A DNA stretch of 6,835 nucleotides from Methanosarcina sp. (GTDB taxonomy: Archaea; Halobacteriota; Methanosarcinia; Methanosarcinales; Methanosarcinaceae), in NCBI GenBank assembly GCA_013331265.1, contig DUGS01000074.1, positions 6,062-12,896 of the forward strand, in the 5' to 3' direction. The notes beneath the pieces were generated by a model that was not told the DNA's origin, did no database searches, and saw nothing but the letters and a program-made list of their open reading frames with translations. Numbering within the stretch: the first letter of the stretch is position 1; each line of letters starts with the position of its first letter. This document shows, piece after piece, positions 1-4,804 of the stretch. The position numbers were made by a program, and so were the translations under genes.

Positions 1-2
1 CT

Positions 3-128
3 GAAAAGACCCGGTCTGAAAAGATGCCTGGCAAGATTGAAGTAGATCTGACAATAGATCTGACAATGAAAGTACTTGAAGGCACTTTCATGCCAATAAG
101 TCTTAAATATCAAACTGAGGAAATTTGA
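3..128 (+). CDS. 3' end of an unidentified protein (partial)
   Basis: An open frame enters from the left edge and ends at TGA 126-128, giving 41 residues ending MPISLKYQTEEI. The other two plus frames close within the first 45 bases. The stretch is charged and then beta-like (KIEVDLTIDLTMKVLEG), and it holds a perfect 12-bp in-frame tandem duplication that gives DLT-I-DLT. The next gene starts 47 bases later on the same strand with a ribosome binding site, so the two may be co-transcribed. I do not recognise the family from this fragment. It could be a chance open frame, though it runs to the edge without a break. Confidence 0.4.
   Translation, partial: EKTRSEKMPGKIEVDLTIDLTMKVLEGTFMPISLKYQTEEI
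44..67. repeat. 12-bp perfect tandem duplication (x2)
   Basis: AGATCTGACAAT occurs at 44-55 and again at 56-67 with no mismatch. It lies inside the partial coding frame and keeps phase, adding four residues. A looser repeat of CTGAAAAGA at 1-9 and 16-24 lies just upstream. Confidence 0.85.
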
Positions 129-164
129 AGAACTGAAACATGGCTTTATAAAGCTAACAGAATG

Positions 165-169
165 GGTGA
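165..169 (+). promoter_or_regulatory. Ribosome binding site for the TTG start at 176
   Basis: GGTGA at 165-169 matches the archaeal anti-Shine-Dalgarno and sits 6 bases before TTG 176. An in-frame TGA at 167-169 rules out any start further upstream, so TTG is the first possible start. A perfect 12-bp palindrome, GCTTTATAAAGC, lies at 143-154. It resembles a TATA box, but is too close for its transcript to include this site. Confidence 0.6.
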
Positions 170-175
170 GATGAT

Positions 176-805
176 TTGAAAGGTGCAATAACTCGGGATG
201 GGAAGGCAGGAAAGTCTTTTCATAAAGGGTTACGAGATAGTCTGCTATTCCTTATTGTCTGGATAGGCAGAATAATGGCAAAAATTCTTGATATATGCCG
301 TTTTCCTGAGTTCATGGACTTTCTATGGCAGACCATAAAACCCAGCAGCCGAAGGTTAACTCAGGTAGAGGAGCAGGAAGCTAGAAAGGTGTTTGGGGAC
401 AGCATAAATTACAAGCAGGTGCATATTGATGAAAATTCACTGATTGCCTGGCTAGGAGCAAAGAAACATAAGTGCTCGGGTATGGGTATTACCTCTTTTC
501 GTACAATCAACTTCAATAAAAAGATTAAAACAGTTCCTGGTAACTCGGATATGAAGTGGCTTATTCATGAACTGGCACATGTATCACAGATGGAACATGT
601 CGGCTCTAAATATATGATCGAAGCATCTTACGCACGAGCGACAGAAGGATATGGATACGCTCTTGGTGCAAAACCCCATTTTCGTGACTATAACCGTGAA
701 CAGCAGGCTTCAATTGCTGCAGACTATTACATTGCATTTATGTCTGGCCGCTCAACAGCTGCTTATGATCCGTATATTGCAGAGTTGCTGGCAGGAGAAT
801 TATAA
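176..805 (+). CDS. HExxH zinc-metallopeptidase-like protein, DUF4157/eCIS-core type
   Basis: The protein has 209 residues. Residues 22-40 are hydrophobic, possibly a membrane or packing helix. A family-like block, LTQVEEQEARKVFGDSINYK, lies at 61-80. The zinc site HELAH is at 131-135, with E132 as the expected catalytic base. The segment DYNREQQASIAADYY at 171-185 supplies E175 as a likely third zinc ligand. The pattern HELxHVxQ...G..Y followed by N.EQQA.I..DYY is that of the small DUF4157-like proteins, often found near contractile injection systems or Vgr/Rhs genes in bacteria. That link is family knowledge; no injection-system gene is visible here. The start is TTG 176, with GGTGA in front. 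Met34 (position 275) is an alternative that would drop the hydrophobic stretch. There is no signal peptide of normal layout. The substrate is unknown. The HExxH motif is intact, so activity is plausible but not shown. Confidence 0.75.
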   Translation: MKGAITRDGKAGKSFHKGLRDSLLFLIVWIGRIMAKILDICRFPEFMDFLWQTIKPSSRRLTQVEEQEARKVFGDSINYKQVHIDENSLIAWLGAKKHKCSGMGITSFRTINFNKKIKTVPGNSDMKWLIHELAHVSQMEHVGSKYMIEASYARATEGYGYALGAKPHFRDYNREQQASIAADYYIAFMSGRSTAAYDPYIAELLAGEL

Positions 806-806
806 T

Positions 807-822
807 TAGTCCTATTATTAAA
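807..822. repeat. 16-bp repeat, left copy (second copy split by the MITE)
   Basis: TAGTCCTATTATTAAA at 807-822 also exists as a second copy that was cut by the insertion element: its first nine bases are at 828-836 and its last seven at 1120-1126. Removing the element and one target duplication restores two perfect 16-bp copies separated by 5 bases. The site was therefore a near-tandem duplication before the element arrived. Confidence 0.6.
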
Positions 823-836
823 AACAATAGTCCTAT

Positions 837-856
837 CCCACTTTCGGCAGGTCGAC
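837..856 (+). repeat. Left terminal inverted repeat of the MITE
   Basis: CCCACTTTCGGCAGGTCGAC is the inverted partner of 1094-1113, with 19 of 20 bases matching. It abuts the TCCTAT target duplication at 831-836. Confidence 0.85.
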
Positions 857-1093
857 GTTTAATTTTTGATAATTTTTACTGATAGCGATTTCAAAATAAT
901 GCTCCCTACTTGTATATAATTAATAGGTTTACATATGACCAATTATTAATTTCTCATTCTAAACTTTAATGAAAAAATGAGTTAGTATTTATATGGGCTG
1001 TGGAGTTGAGCCACTCGTTAATCAGCTTTAAACATAATCTATAGTTAGTGAATGTTCAAAAACGGTATCAAGAAAAATATTCAAATTCTTAAT

Positions 1094-1113
1094 GTCGACC
1101 TGCCGAAAGTAGG
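1094..1113 (-). repeat. Right terminal inverted repeat of the MITE
   Basis: Read on the minus strand this is CCTACTTTCGGCAGGTCGAC. It is followed outward on the plus strand by TCCTAT at 1114-1119, the second target duplication copy. Confidence 0.85.
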
Positions 1114-1127
1114 TCCTATTATTAAAT

Positions 1128-1187
1128 AGAAAAAAATAAAAAATATAGGAAACAGGACTTTGGAAGAGAAGAAAATCGAGTCCTGTT
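1128..1187 (-). terminator. Hairpin and T-rich terminator of the secreted-protein gene
   Basis: AACAGGACT at 1151-1159 pairs with AGTCCTGTT at 1179-1187 in a perfect 9-bp stem with a 19-base loop. On the minus strand the stem is followed by a T-rich tract (1150 down to about 1128), 37 bases past the stop codon of the upstream minus-strand gene. The plus-strand side is also followed by TTTTT at 1191-1195, so it could work in both directions. Confidence 0.55.
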
Positions 1188-1223
1188 AGATTTTTGTAAT
1201 CTCTTTTAACCTCAATTATTTTT

Positions 1224-2459
1224 TTACTCTGAATCTCCAATAGTTATCGAATAGTCAAAATATCCTGTGTTTTTCGGGAGAATTTCAAGTTCCCAATCTC
1301 CTATTGCTCCGGGTACAGTATATGTTTCAGTATAATAACTGCCGGAATTTTGATAGATTCCACCCTCTTCAATTGAAAATGAAGAGAAATAATCCCCTGC
1401 AATATTTACATTGCTACTTTGTTTTGTTTTTACCAGGGTCATATTAACAGGGCTGGAATTGTATTTCATGTTCAGTTCAAAAGATGGGACTTCATCTTTC
1501 GGTGGGGAACGCGACCATGCATTCGAGCCGGATGCATAAGCGGAAACTTCAATTGTTATGGGATCTGCGGCCCTGGTACTGAAGGTTTTCACATAAGGAA
1601 CTGTGGGCTGCTGTAGAACAGTTAAATACAGCTCCAGTTGCGGCTCATATCCTGCATTCTCGTTCCCATTAACGTCCATCTCGATATACCCATTATAAGT
1701 TCCTGTTGCGTTTTCTGGAACCGGGACCCGGATAACCATGTCAGCAATTTGACCTGGTTCTAATGTTGATGGTGCAGTGATCTCTATTTCGTCATAATCA
1801 AGACCAAATTCATCAAATGAATAATACCTGTTTACTTCCGGATTGATTGTTATGTTTTTGGCTGCCACGTTTTTGATTTTTACCGTGTACTCGTATTCCT
1901 TTCCAGCCTCAATGGTATCATCGATGAAACTTGTCTGAAGCTCAAGCTTCGGAAAAATCGGAACCGAAATAGAAAGATACATTGCATTGACATACTGTGG
2001 ATAGGGATCCCCTTCTGAGTATACATCATCAGTGAAGGCTATGTAAGTTTGATAGTCTCCACCATCCGCATCCTCAGGAATGCTAACTTCAATGGTAAAT
2101 TCCTGTTCTGCGCTTGGGTCTACTGTCACATTTGCCGGAGATATGGTTATCCAGCTTTCGTCAAAATCACGATCGCTGTAAGGTACAGCTACCACTTTTG
2201 GTTCTATGTCAAGTGCTTTCTTACCATTATTTTTGAAACTTACAGTGAAGCTGTCGTTCTCTCCCTGTTGCAGGTACAGGTAATTGTCACTGGGATTTAT
2301 CTCATGTATTATTATTTTATCATTGACTAAGTTATTAGACCGTCCTGAGTTTGACCCTTCAACATCTTCTATTTGAGCAAATGCAGCTGGTATCGATGCC
2401 AGGCAAAGCAGCATTCCCAAAAATAGGGATATTGCCCTCAAGAATGCATTTTTACTCAT
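1224..2459 (-). CDS. Secreted cell-surface protein with two Ig-like (NEW3/CARDB-like) domains
   Basis: The chosen start is ATG 2459-2457, with GGAG 7 bases upstream, giving 411 residues. A longer frame to 2498 adds 13 residues but has no such site and would put a charged stretch before the signal peptide. Residues 1-28 form a signal peptide, with likely cleavage after AFA. Residues about 48-145 form a beta-sandwich of the NEW3/CARDB sort: a QQGENDSFTVSFKNNGKKAL stretch, then a W-I-T-I-S-P segment, then SIPEDADGGDYQTYIAF. Residues about 170-284 repeat this plan (EAGKEYEYTVKIKN ... VPENATGTYNGYIEM). The remaining 127 residues are beta-rich and end with a GDWELEILPKNTGYFDYSITI segment. There is no C-terminal membrane anchor, so the protein is probably released or held by other surface proteins. 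The role is unknown: such domains usually bind protein or sugar, and no catalytic motif is seen. The gene is monocistronic by its own promoter and terminator. Confidence 0.8.
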   Translation of the reverse strand: MSKNAFLRAISLFLGMLLCLASIPAAFAQIEDVEGSNSGRSNNLVNDKIIIHEINPSDNYLYLQQGENDSFTVSFKNNGKKALDIEPKVVAVPYSDRDFDESWITISPANVTVDPSAEQEFTIEVSIPEDADGGDYQTYIAFTDDVYSEGDPYPQYVNAMYLSISVPIFPKLELQTSFIDDTIEAGKEYEYTVKIKNVAAKNITINPEVNRYYSFDEFGLDYDEIEITAPSTLEPGQIADMVIRVPVPENATGTYNGYIEMDVNGNENAGYEPQLELYLTVLQQPTVPYVKTFSTRAADPITIEVSAYASGSNAWSRSPPKDEVPSFELNMKYNSSPVNMTLVKTKQSSNVNIAGDYFSSFSIEEGGIYQNSGSYYTETYTVPGAIGDWELEILPKNTGYFDYSITIGDSE

Positions 2460-2466
2460 AGTTTTA

Positions 2467-2470
2467 CTCC
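2467..2470 (-). promoter_or_regulatory. Ribosome binding site that fixes the start at 2459
   Basis: On the minus strand the sequence reads AAAAGGAGTAAAACTATG. GGAG occupies 2470-2467, 7 bases before the ATG. The upstream in-frame ATG at 2498 has no comparable site. Confidence 0.7.
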
Positions 2471-2512
2471 TTTTATATTTTTGACCCTTTATTTGCAAAT
2501 TACACCAAAATA

Positions 2513-2540
2513 TGCTTATATGTTTGTTGGACTTCAGTCC
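2513..2540 (-). promoter_or_regulatory. TATA box with adjacent inverted repeat (possible operator)
   Basis: ATATAAGC at 2521-2514 on the minus strand lies about 55-60 bases before the start codon. That would place the transcript start near 2490 and leave a short leader containing the ribosome site. Seven bases upstream of the box is a perfect inverted repeat, GGACT-TC-AGTCC, at 2529-2540. Its position is right for a regulator or activator site, but nothing else supports this. Confidence 0.4.
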
Positions 2541-2824
2541 GGAATAAAGTATATTTAACTAAAGCACTCAGAATCTCAAATGCCTGCACTGTCATATCAC
2601 ATAAAGACATGCATTAGCTGTGAAAATCAGTGGCGCAAAGCAGTTTACTTTGCATACATTGACTCCCCATAACCAGTTATCAAGCACCTGCTAGTTTTAC
2701 AGAGTGCAGAAGTTCTTTAACAGATGTTTGTCCTTGTATAAAATACTTATTACTTTGATGAATCTATCTGTCTGAGCTATAAAAAATTCAAAAGAAAAAG
2801 TGATAAAATAAATTTTTTGATGGG
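2541..2824. other. Intergenic region without a supported gene
   Basis: No gene can be supported here. There is a 6-bp hairpin, GCAAAG at 2635-2640 with CTTTGC at 2648-2653. A 30-codon frame at 2580-2672 contains a CxxC (CISC) and has a TATATTTAA box about 26 bases before its ATG, compatible only with a leaderless transcript; it is too short to call. The right part, from about 2775, is very AT-rich and on the minus strand serves as T-rich sequence behind the zinc-ribbon gene. Confidence 0.5.
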
Positions 2825-2868
2825 TCAAATTACATAAACAGTTTATTCAAATTACATAAACGGTTTAT
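2825..2868. repeat. 22-bp tandem repeat (x2), each with a palindromic core
   Basis: Copies at 2825-2846 and 2847-2868 differ at one base. Each begins TCAAATTACATAAAC and carries the inverted repeat ATAAAC-N-GTTTAT (2834-2846 and 2856-2868), with the single difference falling on the centre base. The pair lies 14 bases past the stop codon of the minus-strand zinc-ribbon gene and is followed, on that strand, by T-rich sequence. It may act as a terminator, a protein-binding pair, or a remnant of an insertion sequence end. Confidence 0.8.
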
Positions 2869-2881
2869 TTATACTACCTTT

Positions 2882-3301
2882 TTAAGGAGACTTTCGGGGA
2901 GAACTTCTCTTTTTTTCTAAAAGTATCCACAATTTCTCGCATTCTTCAGCTGTCAGCCCTATCTGATTGATCAGATAATCTTCTGTTTTTTCATTTTTTA
3001 CAGTATCTTTTAGCAGGTTGCTTACTGTATCTCTGTGGTGCCCTGTTATCCGTTCAATGCTTCTTATTCCATTTTTTTCGATGAAAAGTCGATATATTAA
3101 TTTTATTTCTTCTTTAGGTAGATGTTTACGATAAACAGCCGTGCCTACTGTATCCATAAAAAATTTCTCACAATGCTTGCAATAGTATCTTTGATGCCCG
3201 GTTTTGTATTTTCCACGTTTTATTATGGACTTTCCTTCAGCCTTAAGATAATATGCACATTTTGGATTTGGACACACGACTTCATCTGTTTTTCTTGTCA
3301 T
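2882..3301 (-). CDS. InsA-like zinc-ribbon/HTH protein, IS1-type, without its DDE partner
   Basis: The protein has 139 residues. The start is ATG 3301-3299, with GGAGG at 3314-3310. An N-terminal zinc ribbon uses CPNPKC (C10, C15) and CKHC (C41, C44). Between and after these lie basic residues (KRGKYKTGHQRYY) and a helix-turn-helix region at about 61-98 (LPKEEIKLIYRLFIEKNGIR, then SIERITGHHRDTVSNLLKD). This order is that of InsA-type DNA-binding parts of IS1-family transposases, common in Methanosarcina. In a whole element the DDE catalytic part follows, by frameshift or fusion. Here the frame ends in KKRSSPRKSP, and the 380 bases beyond hold no DDE segment in any minus frame. The gene is therefore a truncated remnant or a freestanding DNA-binding protein. 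All four cysteines and a good ribosome site are kept, so it may still be expressed. IS1 InsA alone is known as a repressor of its own element; a similar role here is inference. Confidence 0.7.
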   Translation of the reverse strand: MTRKTDEVVCPNPKCAYYLKAEGKSIIKRGKYKTGHQRYYCKHCEKFFMDTVGTAVYRKHLPKEEIKLIYRLFIEKNGIRSIERITGHHRDTVSNLLKDTVKNEKTEDYLINQIGLTAEECEKLWILLEKKRSSPRKSP

Positions 3302-3349
3302 ATAATTTCCCTCCCTGAGTCCCTATTTATTCAACTGTTCTAGTACATT

Positions 3350-3361
3350 AAAAATATAATT
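3350..3361 (-). promoter_or_regulatory. Candidate TATA box of the zinc-ribbon gene
   Basis: On the minus strand AATTATATTTTT lies about 50-60 bases before the start codon at 3301. This predicts a leader of about 25-30 bases that includes the GGGAGGG ribosome site. The surrounding DNA is so AT-rich that a chance match is possible. Confidence 0.3.
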
Positions 3362-3399
3362 TAAACAATATTTTTCAAAATTATACAAAACTACTGGTC

Positions 3400-3501
3400 T
3401 TAATTACACTATAGTGGCTTCTATAGTGGCTTTTCTTCAGACTATGGAGCAACAAGCATGCTCCAGGTCCAGACGACAATTTAGTATGCTTAGTGTAATT
3501 T
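3400..3501. repeat. Nested inverted-repeat element of about 100 bp
   Basis: Outer arms AATTACACTA (3402-3411) and TAGTGTAATT (3491-3500) are perfect 10-bp inverted repeats. Inside lie the palindrome CACTATAGTG (3407-3416), a perfect 12-bp tandem duplication CTATAGTGGCTT (3409-3420 and 3421-3432), and a hairpin with TGGAGC at 3445-3450 and GCTCCA at 3460-3465. It could be a folded RNA, a small palindromic mobile element or the relic of an insertion sequence. No coding frame is seen. Confidence 0.6.
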
Positions 3502-3876
3502 ACTAACTGAAATAATTTAATTAGTAAGTTATGGTTTTATTGATATATTTATTTTACTAATCACCATGTCTGCCAGAAACATATTTTTCCTAAATCAATC
3601 AAAGAACATTTTATAAAAAAAGCAAGGATTTTTTGAAACTATTTGTACTAAGCTGTTATGTATATCCAAAAGCTATTCTTTTTTCTGAACAGCTAACTTA
3701 TTATATTACCAAAGATTTTTCTGCCTGGTCGGGACTGTGAGCTGATCCAAAAACTAAAAAATTATTTCTTTGGACTTTGTTCTAAAATAATTATTAAAGT
3801 TACTGATCAGGAGATTGGTTTTAGGAGATTGGTTTTGATACTCTATGATTTTAGAAATAAACTTTCAGGAGCTGCA
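3502..3876. other. Intergenic region, AT-rich, with inverted and tandem repeats
   Basis: No gene is supported. Inverted repeats include TTAGTAA (3521-3527) with TTACTAA (3554-3560), and AATTATTT (3760-3767) with AAATAATT (3785-3792). The 14-bp tandem duplication at 3809-3836 is listed separately. Confidence 0.5.
3809..3836. repeat. 14-bp perfect tandem duplication (x2)
   Basis: AGGAGATTGGTTTT occurs at 3809-3822 and again at 3823-3836 without mismatch. It lies about 75 bases upstream of the YjbQ-family gene and its TATA box. It could be a paired regulator site or a replication-slippage product. Confidence 0.8.
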
Positions 3877-3880
3877 AGAA

Positions 3881-3888
3881 TATATTAA
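3881..3888 (+). promoter_or_regulatory. TATA box of the YjbQ-family gene, leaderless arrangement
   Basis: TATATTAA at 3881-3888 is centred about 26 bases before the ATG at 3911. This is the usual distance from an archaeal TATA box to the transcript start. No Shine-Dalgarno sequence lies between them, so the mRNA probably begins at or next to the start codon. Confidence 0.5.
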
Positions 3889-3910
3889 CCTGCCCTGCTA
3901 ATATCGTTTC

Positions 3911-4333
3911 ATGCCTGTAGAAACAAGAGAAATTTCAGTCACTGCAAAAGAAGATTGCGGTATTGTTAATATTACTGAAATGGTATCCGAAGAAGTTGAG
4001 AATTCAAAAATAAGAAGCGGGACAGTAACGGTATTCTGTATAGGATCAACCGGAGCAATAACCACAATGGAATTTGAGCTAAATCTTTCAAAAGATGTTG
4101 AAGAAACCCTTAATGAGCTAATTCCTTTGAATAAAGACTATCACCATCACAAGACATGGGGCGATTTCAATGGAGGCTCTCATTTAAGATCACTGATAGT
4201 CGGTCCGAGCCTTACAGTCCCTTTTGTTGAAAAGAAGTTAACACTTGGGACTTGGCAGCAGATTGTCTACATAAACTTTGACAGGATTAAAAAGGTGAGA
4301 AAAATCGTGCTTCAGATTATCGGGGAATTTTAA
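3911..4333 (+). CDS. YjbQ/UPF0047 family protein (secondary thiamine-phosphate synthase type)
   Basis: The protein has 140 residues, the normal full length for this family. The conserved signature is complete: YHHHKTWGDFNGGSHLRSL (residues 77-95, with HHH at 78-80 and SHLRS at 90-94), GPSLTVPF (98-105), LTLGTWQQIVYINFD (110-124) and a closing QIIGEF. The family forms small cytoplasmic trimers. YjbQ of E. coli has weak thiamine-phosphate synthase activity, which gave the common database name, but the physiological role remains unsettled. I take the start as ATG 3911, because an in-frame TAA at 3899-3901 lies just upstream and no ribosome binding site precedes the ATG. The gene stands alone between two long intergenic regions, with its own TATA box and terminator, so the context says nothing about its pathway. 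Confidence 0.9.
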   Translation: MPVETREISVTAKEDCGIVNITEMVSEEVENSKIRSGTVTVFCIGSTGAITTMEFELNLSKDVEETLNELIPLNKDYHHHKTWGDFNGGSHLRSLIVGPSLTVPFVEKKLTLGTWQQIVYINFDRIKKVRKIVLQIIGEF

Positions 4334-4351
4334 AAGAGCTTTATATCATTT

Positions 4352-4368
4352 TATGTTAACATATTTTT
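4352..4368 (+). terminator. Palindrome plus T-run behind the YjbQ-family gene
   Basis: The perfect 12-bp palindrome TATGTTAACATA (4352-4363) is followed directly by TTTTTG, 18 bases after the stop codon. A T-run alone can end archaeal transcripts, so the site is plausible even if the hairpin is weak. Confidence 0.45.
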
Positions 4369-4399
4369 GTAAAACTTTGATTTTCAGTGTATTGTTAAG

Positions 4400-4465
4400 T
4401 TGACGGCTTTCATACCCTACCTGTTGCTATGCTCAAGGAAAGGGGACTTCCCACCTTAGGGTTAA
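4400..4465. other. Nested-stem element, possible IS200/IS605-type end
   Basis: Three complementary pairs nest inside each other: ACCCT (4414-4418) with AGGGT (4458-4462), AAGG (4435-4438) with CCTT (4454-4457), and GGG (4443-4445) with CCC (4450-4452). The segment is more GC-rich than its surroundings. A GGCTTTCATACCC stretch (4405-4417) followed by a G/C hairpin resembles the subterminal ends of IS200/IS605 elements that carry tnpB, from general familiarity only. No TnpA or TnpB frame is present, so this would be a relic or a short non-autonomous end. A small structured RNA is the main alternative. Confidence 0.35.
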
Positions 4466-4733
4466 ACTCGTAACTACAGCTGTTTTTTAATCATCATTCT
4501 TGAATACAATATTAACACTACAGACTTAATTATAAATATTAGAATGTAGTAGTATTTCTGTTTTAATAATTTATACTTGTTTGTGAGAAAGATTCTTTCT
4601 TAAAACCAGACTATACATAAATTTTTGGATTGAATATTCTGGTTAAGGAATCACTCTTAAACGTATTATAATCTAAAAAGGGAGATTTTTGCTCTATTCT
4701 TCAAAATAATATGTTTTTGAAATATAATGAAAA
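4466..4733. other. Intergenic region upstream of the large surface-protein gene
   Basis: No gene is supported. There is a perfect short hairpin, AGAAAG (4586-4591) with CTTTCT (4595-4600), and a candidate TATA-like TTATAA near 4664-4671 that could serve the downstream gene with a leader of roughly 110 bases. The sequence is strongly AT-rich. Confidence 0.4.
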
Positions 4734-4734
4734 A

Positions 4735-4804
4735 AAGGAGGCTTTTAGTCACTATGTGCCGGAAAAACGGATGATATTATCTCATTAAAGAGGGTCTGAT
4801 CACG
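4735..4804 (+). promoter_or_regulatory. Leader with strong Shine-Dalgarno and short upstream frames
   Basis: AAGGAGG at 4735-4741 is the best ribosome site of the window, yet it does not lead to the big gene. The ATG 12 bases later (4754) opens a six-codon frame, MCRKNG, closed by TGA 4772-4774. An overlapping GTG at 4756 opens a ten-codon frame that ends at TAA 4786-4788. The start of the large gene at 4805 has only a weak GAGGGT at 4790-4795. The stretch ATGATATTATCTCATTAA (4771-4788) closely repeats the real gene start ATGATATCTCATAAG (4805-4819). This looks like a partly duplicated start region or a translated leader. Confidence 0.35.

Larger units (their letters stand above)
837..1113. 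mobile_element. MITE-like non-autonomous insertion element, 277 bp
   Basis: The ends are inverted repeats of 20 bp, CCYACTTTCGGCAGGTCGAC, at 837-856 and on the opposite strand at 1094-1113. They differ only at the third base. The element is flanked by a perfect 6-bp direct repeat, TCCTAT, at 831-836 and 1114-1119, as expected for a target-site duplication. Similarity between the two ends continues for roughly 25 AT-rich bases past the repeats. The inside holds no transposase. From the right end inward, on the minus strand, an open stretch reads RQVDIKNLNIFLDTVFEHSLTIDYV before a stop. This may be the leftover N-terminus of the parent transposase, making the element an internal deletion derivative. 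The parent family is not certain. An IS4/IS1634-type element is my guess from the duplication length and the reading through the terminal repeat. Confidence 0.8.

Noticed and set aside
67..90. Inverted repeat TGAAAGT ... ACTTTCA as a terminator
   Set aside because: It lies inside the partial coding frame, ahead of its stop codon, and no T-run follows.
1028..1240. 70-codon minus-strand frame overlapping the end of the secreted-protein gene
   Set aside because: It runs across the terminator, the target duplication and the right end of the MITE, so it cannot be one old gene. Only its last 25 residues, inside the MITE, may be a transposase remnant.
1419..1616. 65-codon plus-strand frame
   Set aside because: It lies opposite the well-supported secreted-protein gene, has no ribosome site and no recognisable motif; it is an antisense shadow.
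2049..2330. 93-codon plus-strand frame
   Set aside because: It is antisense to the first Ig-like domain of the secreted protein, has a composition unlike real proteins and no start signals.
3122..3343. 73-codon plus-strand frame rich in hydrophobic residues
   Set aside because: It is antisense to the zinc-ribbon region with its four conserved cysteines. The minus-strand gene has the better start and known motifs.
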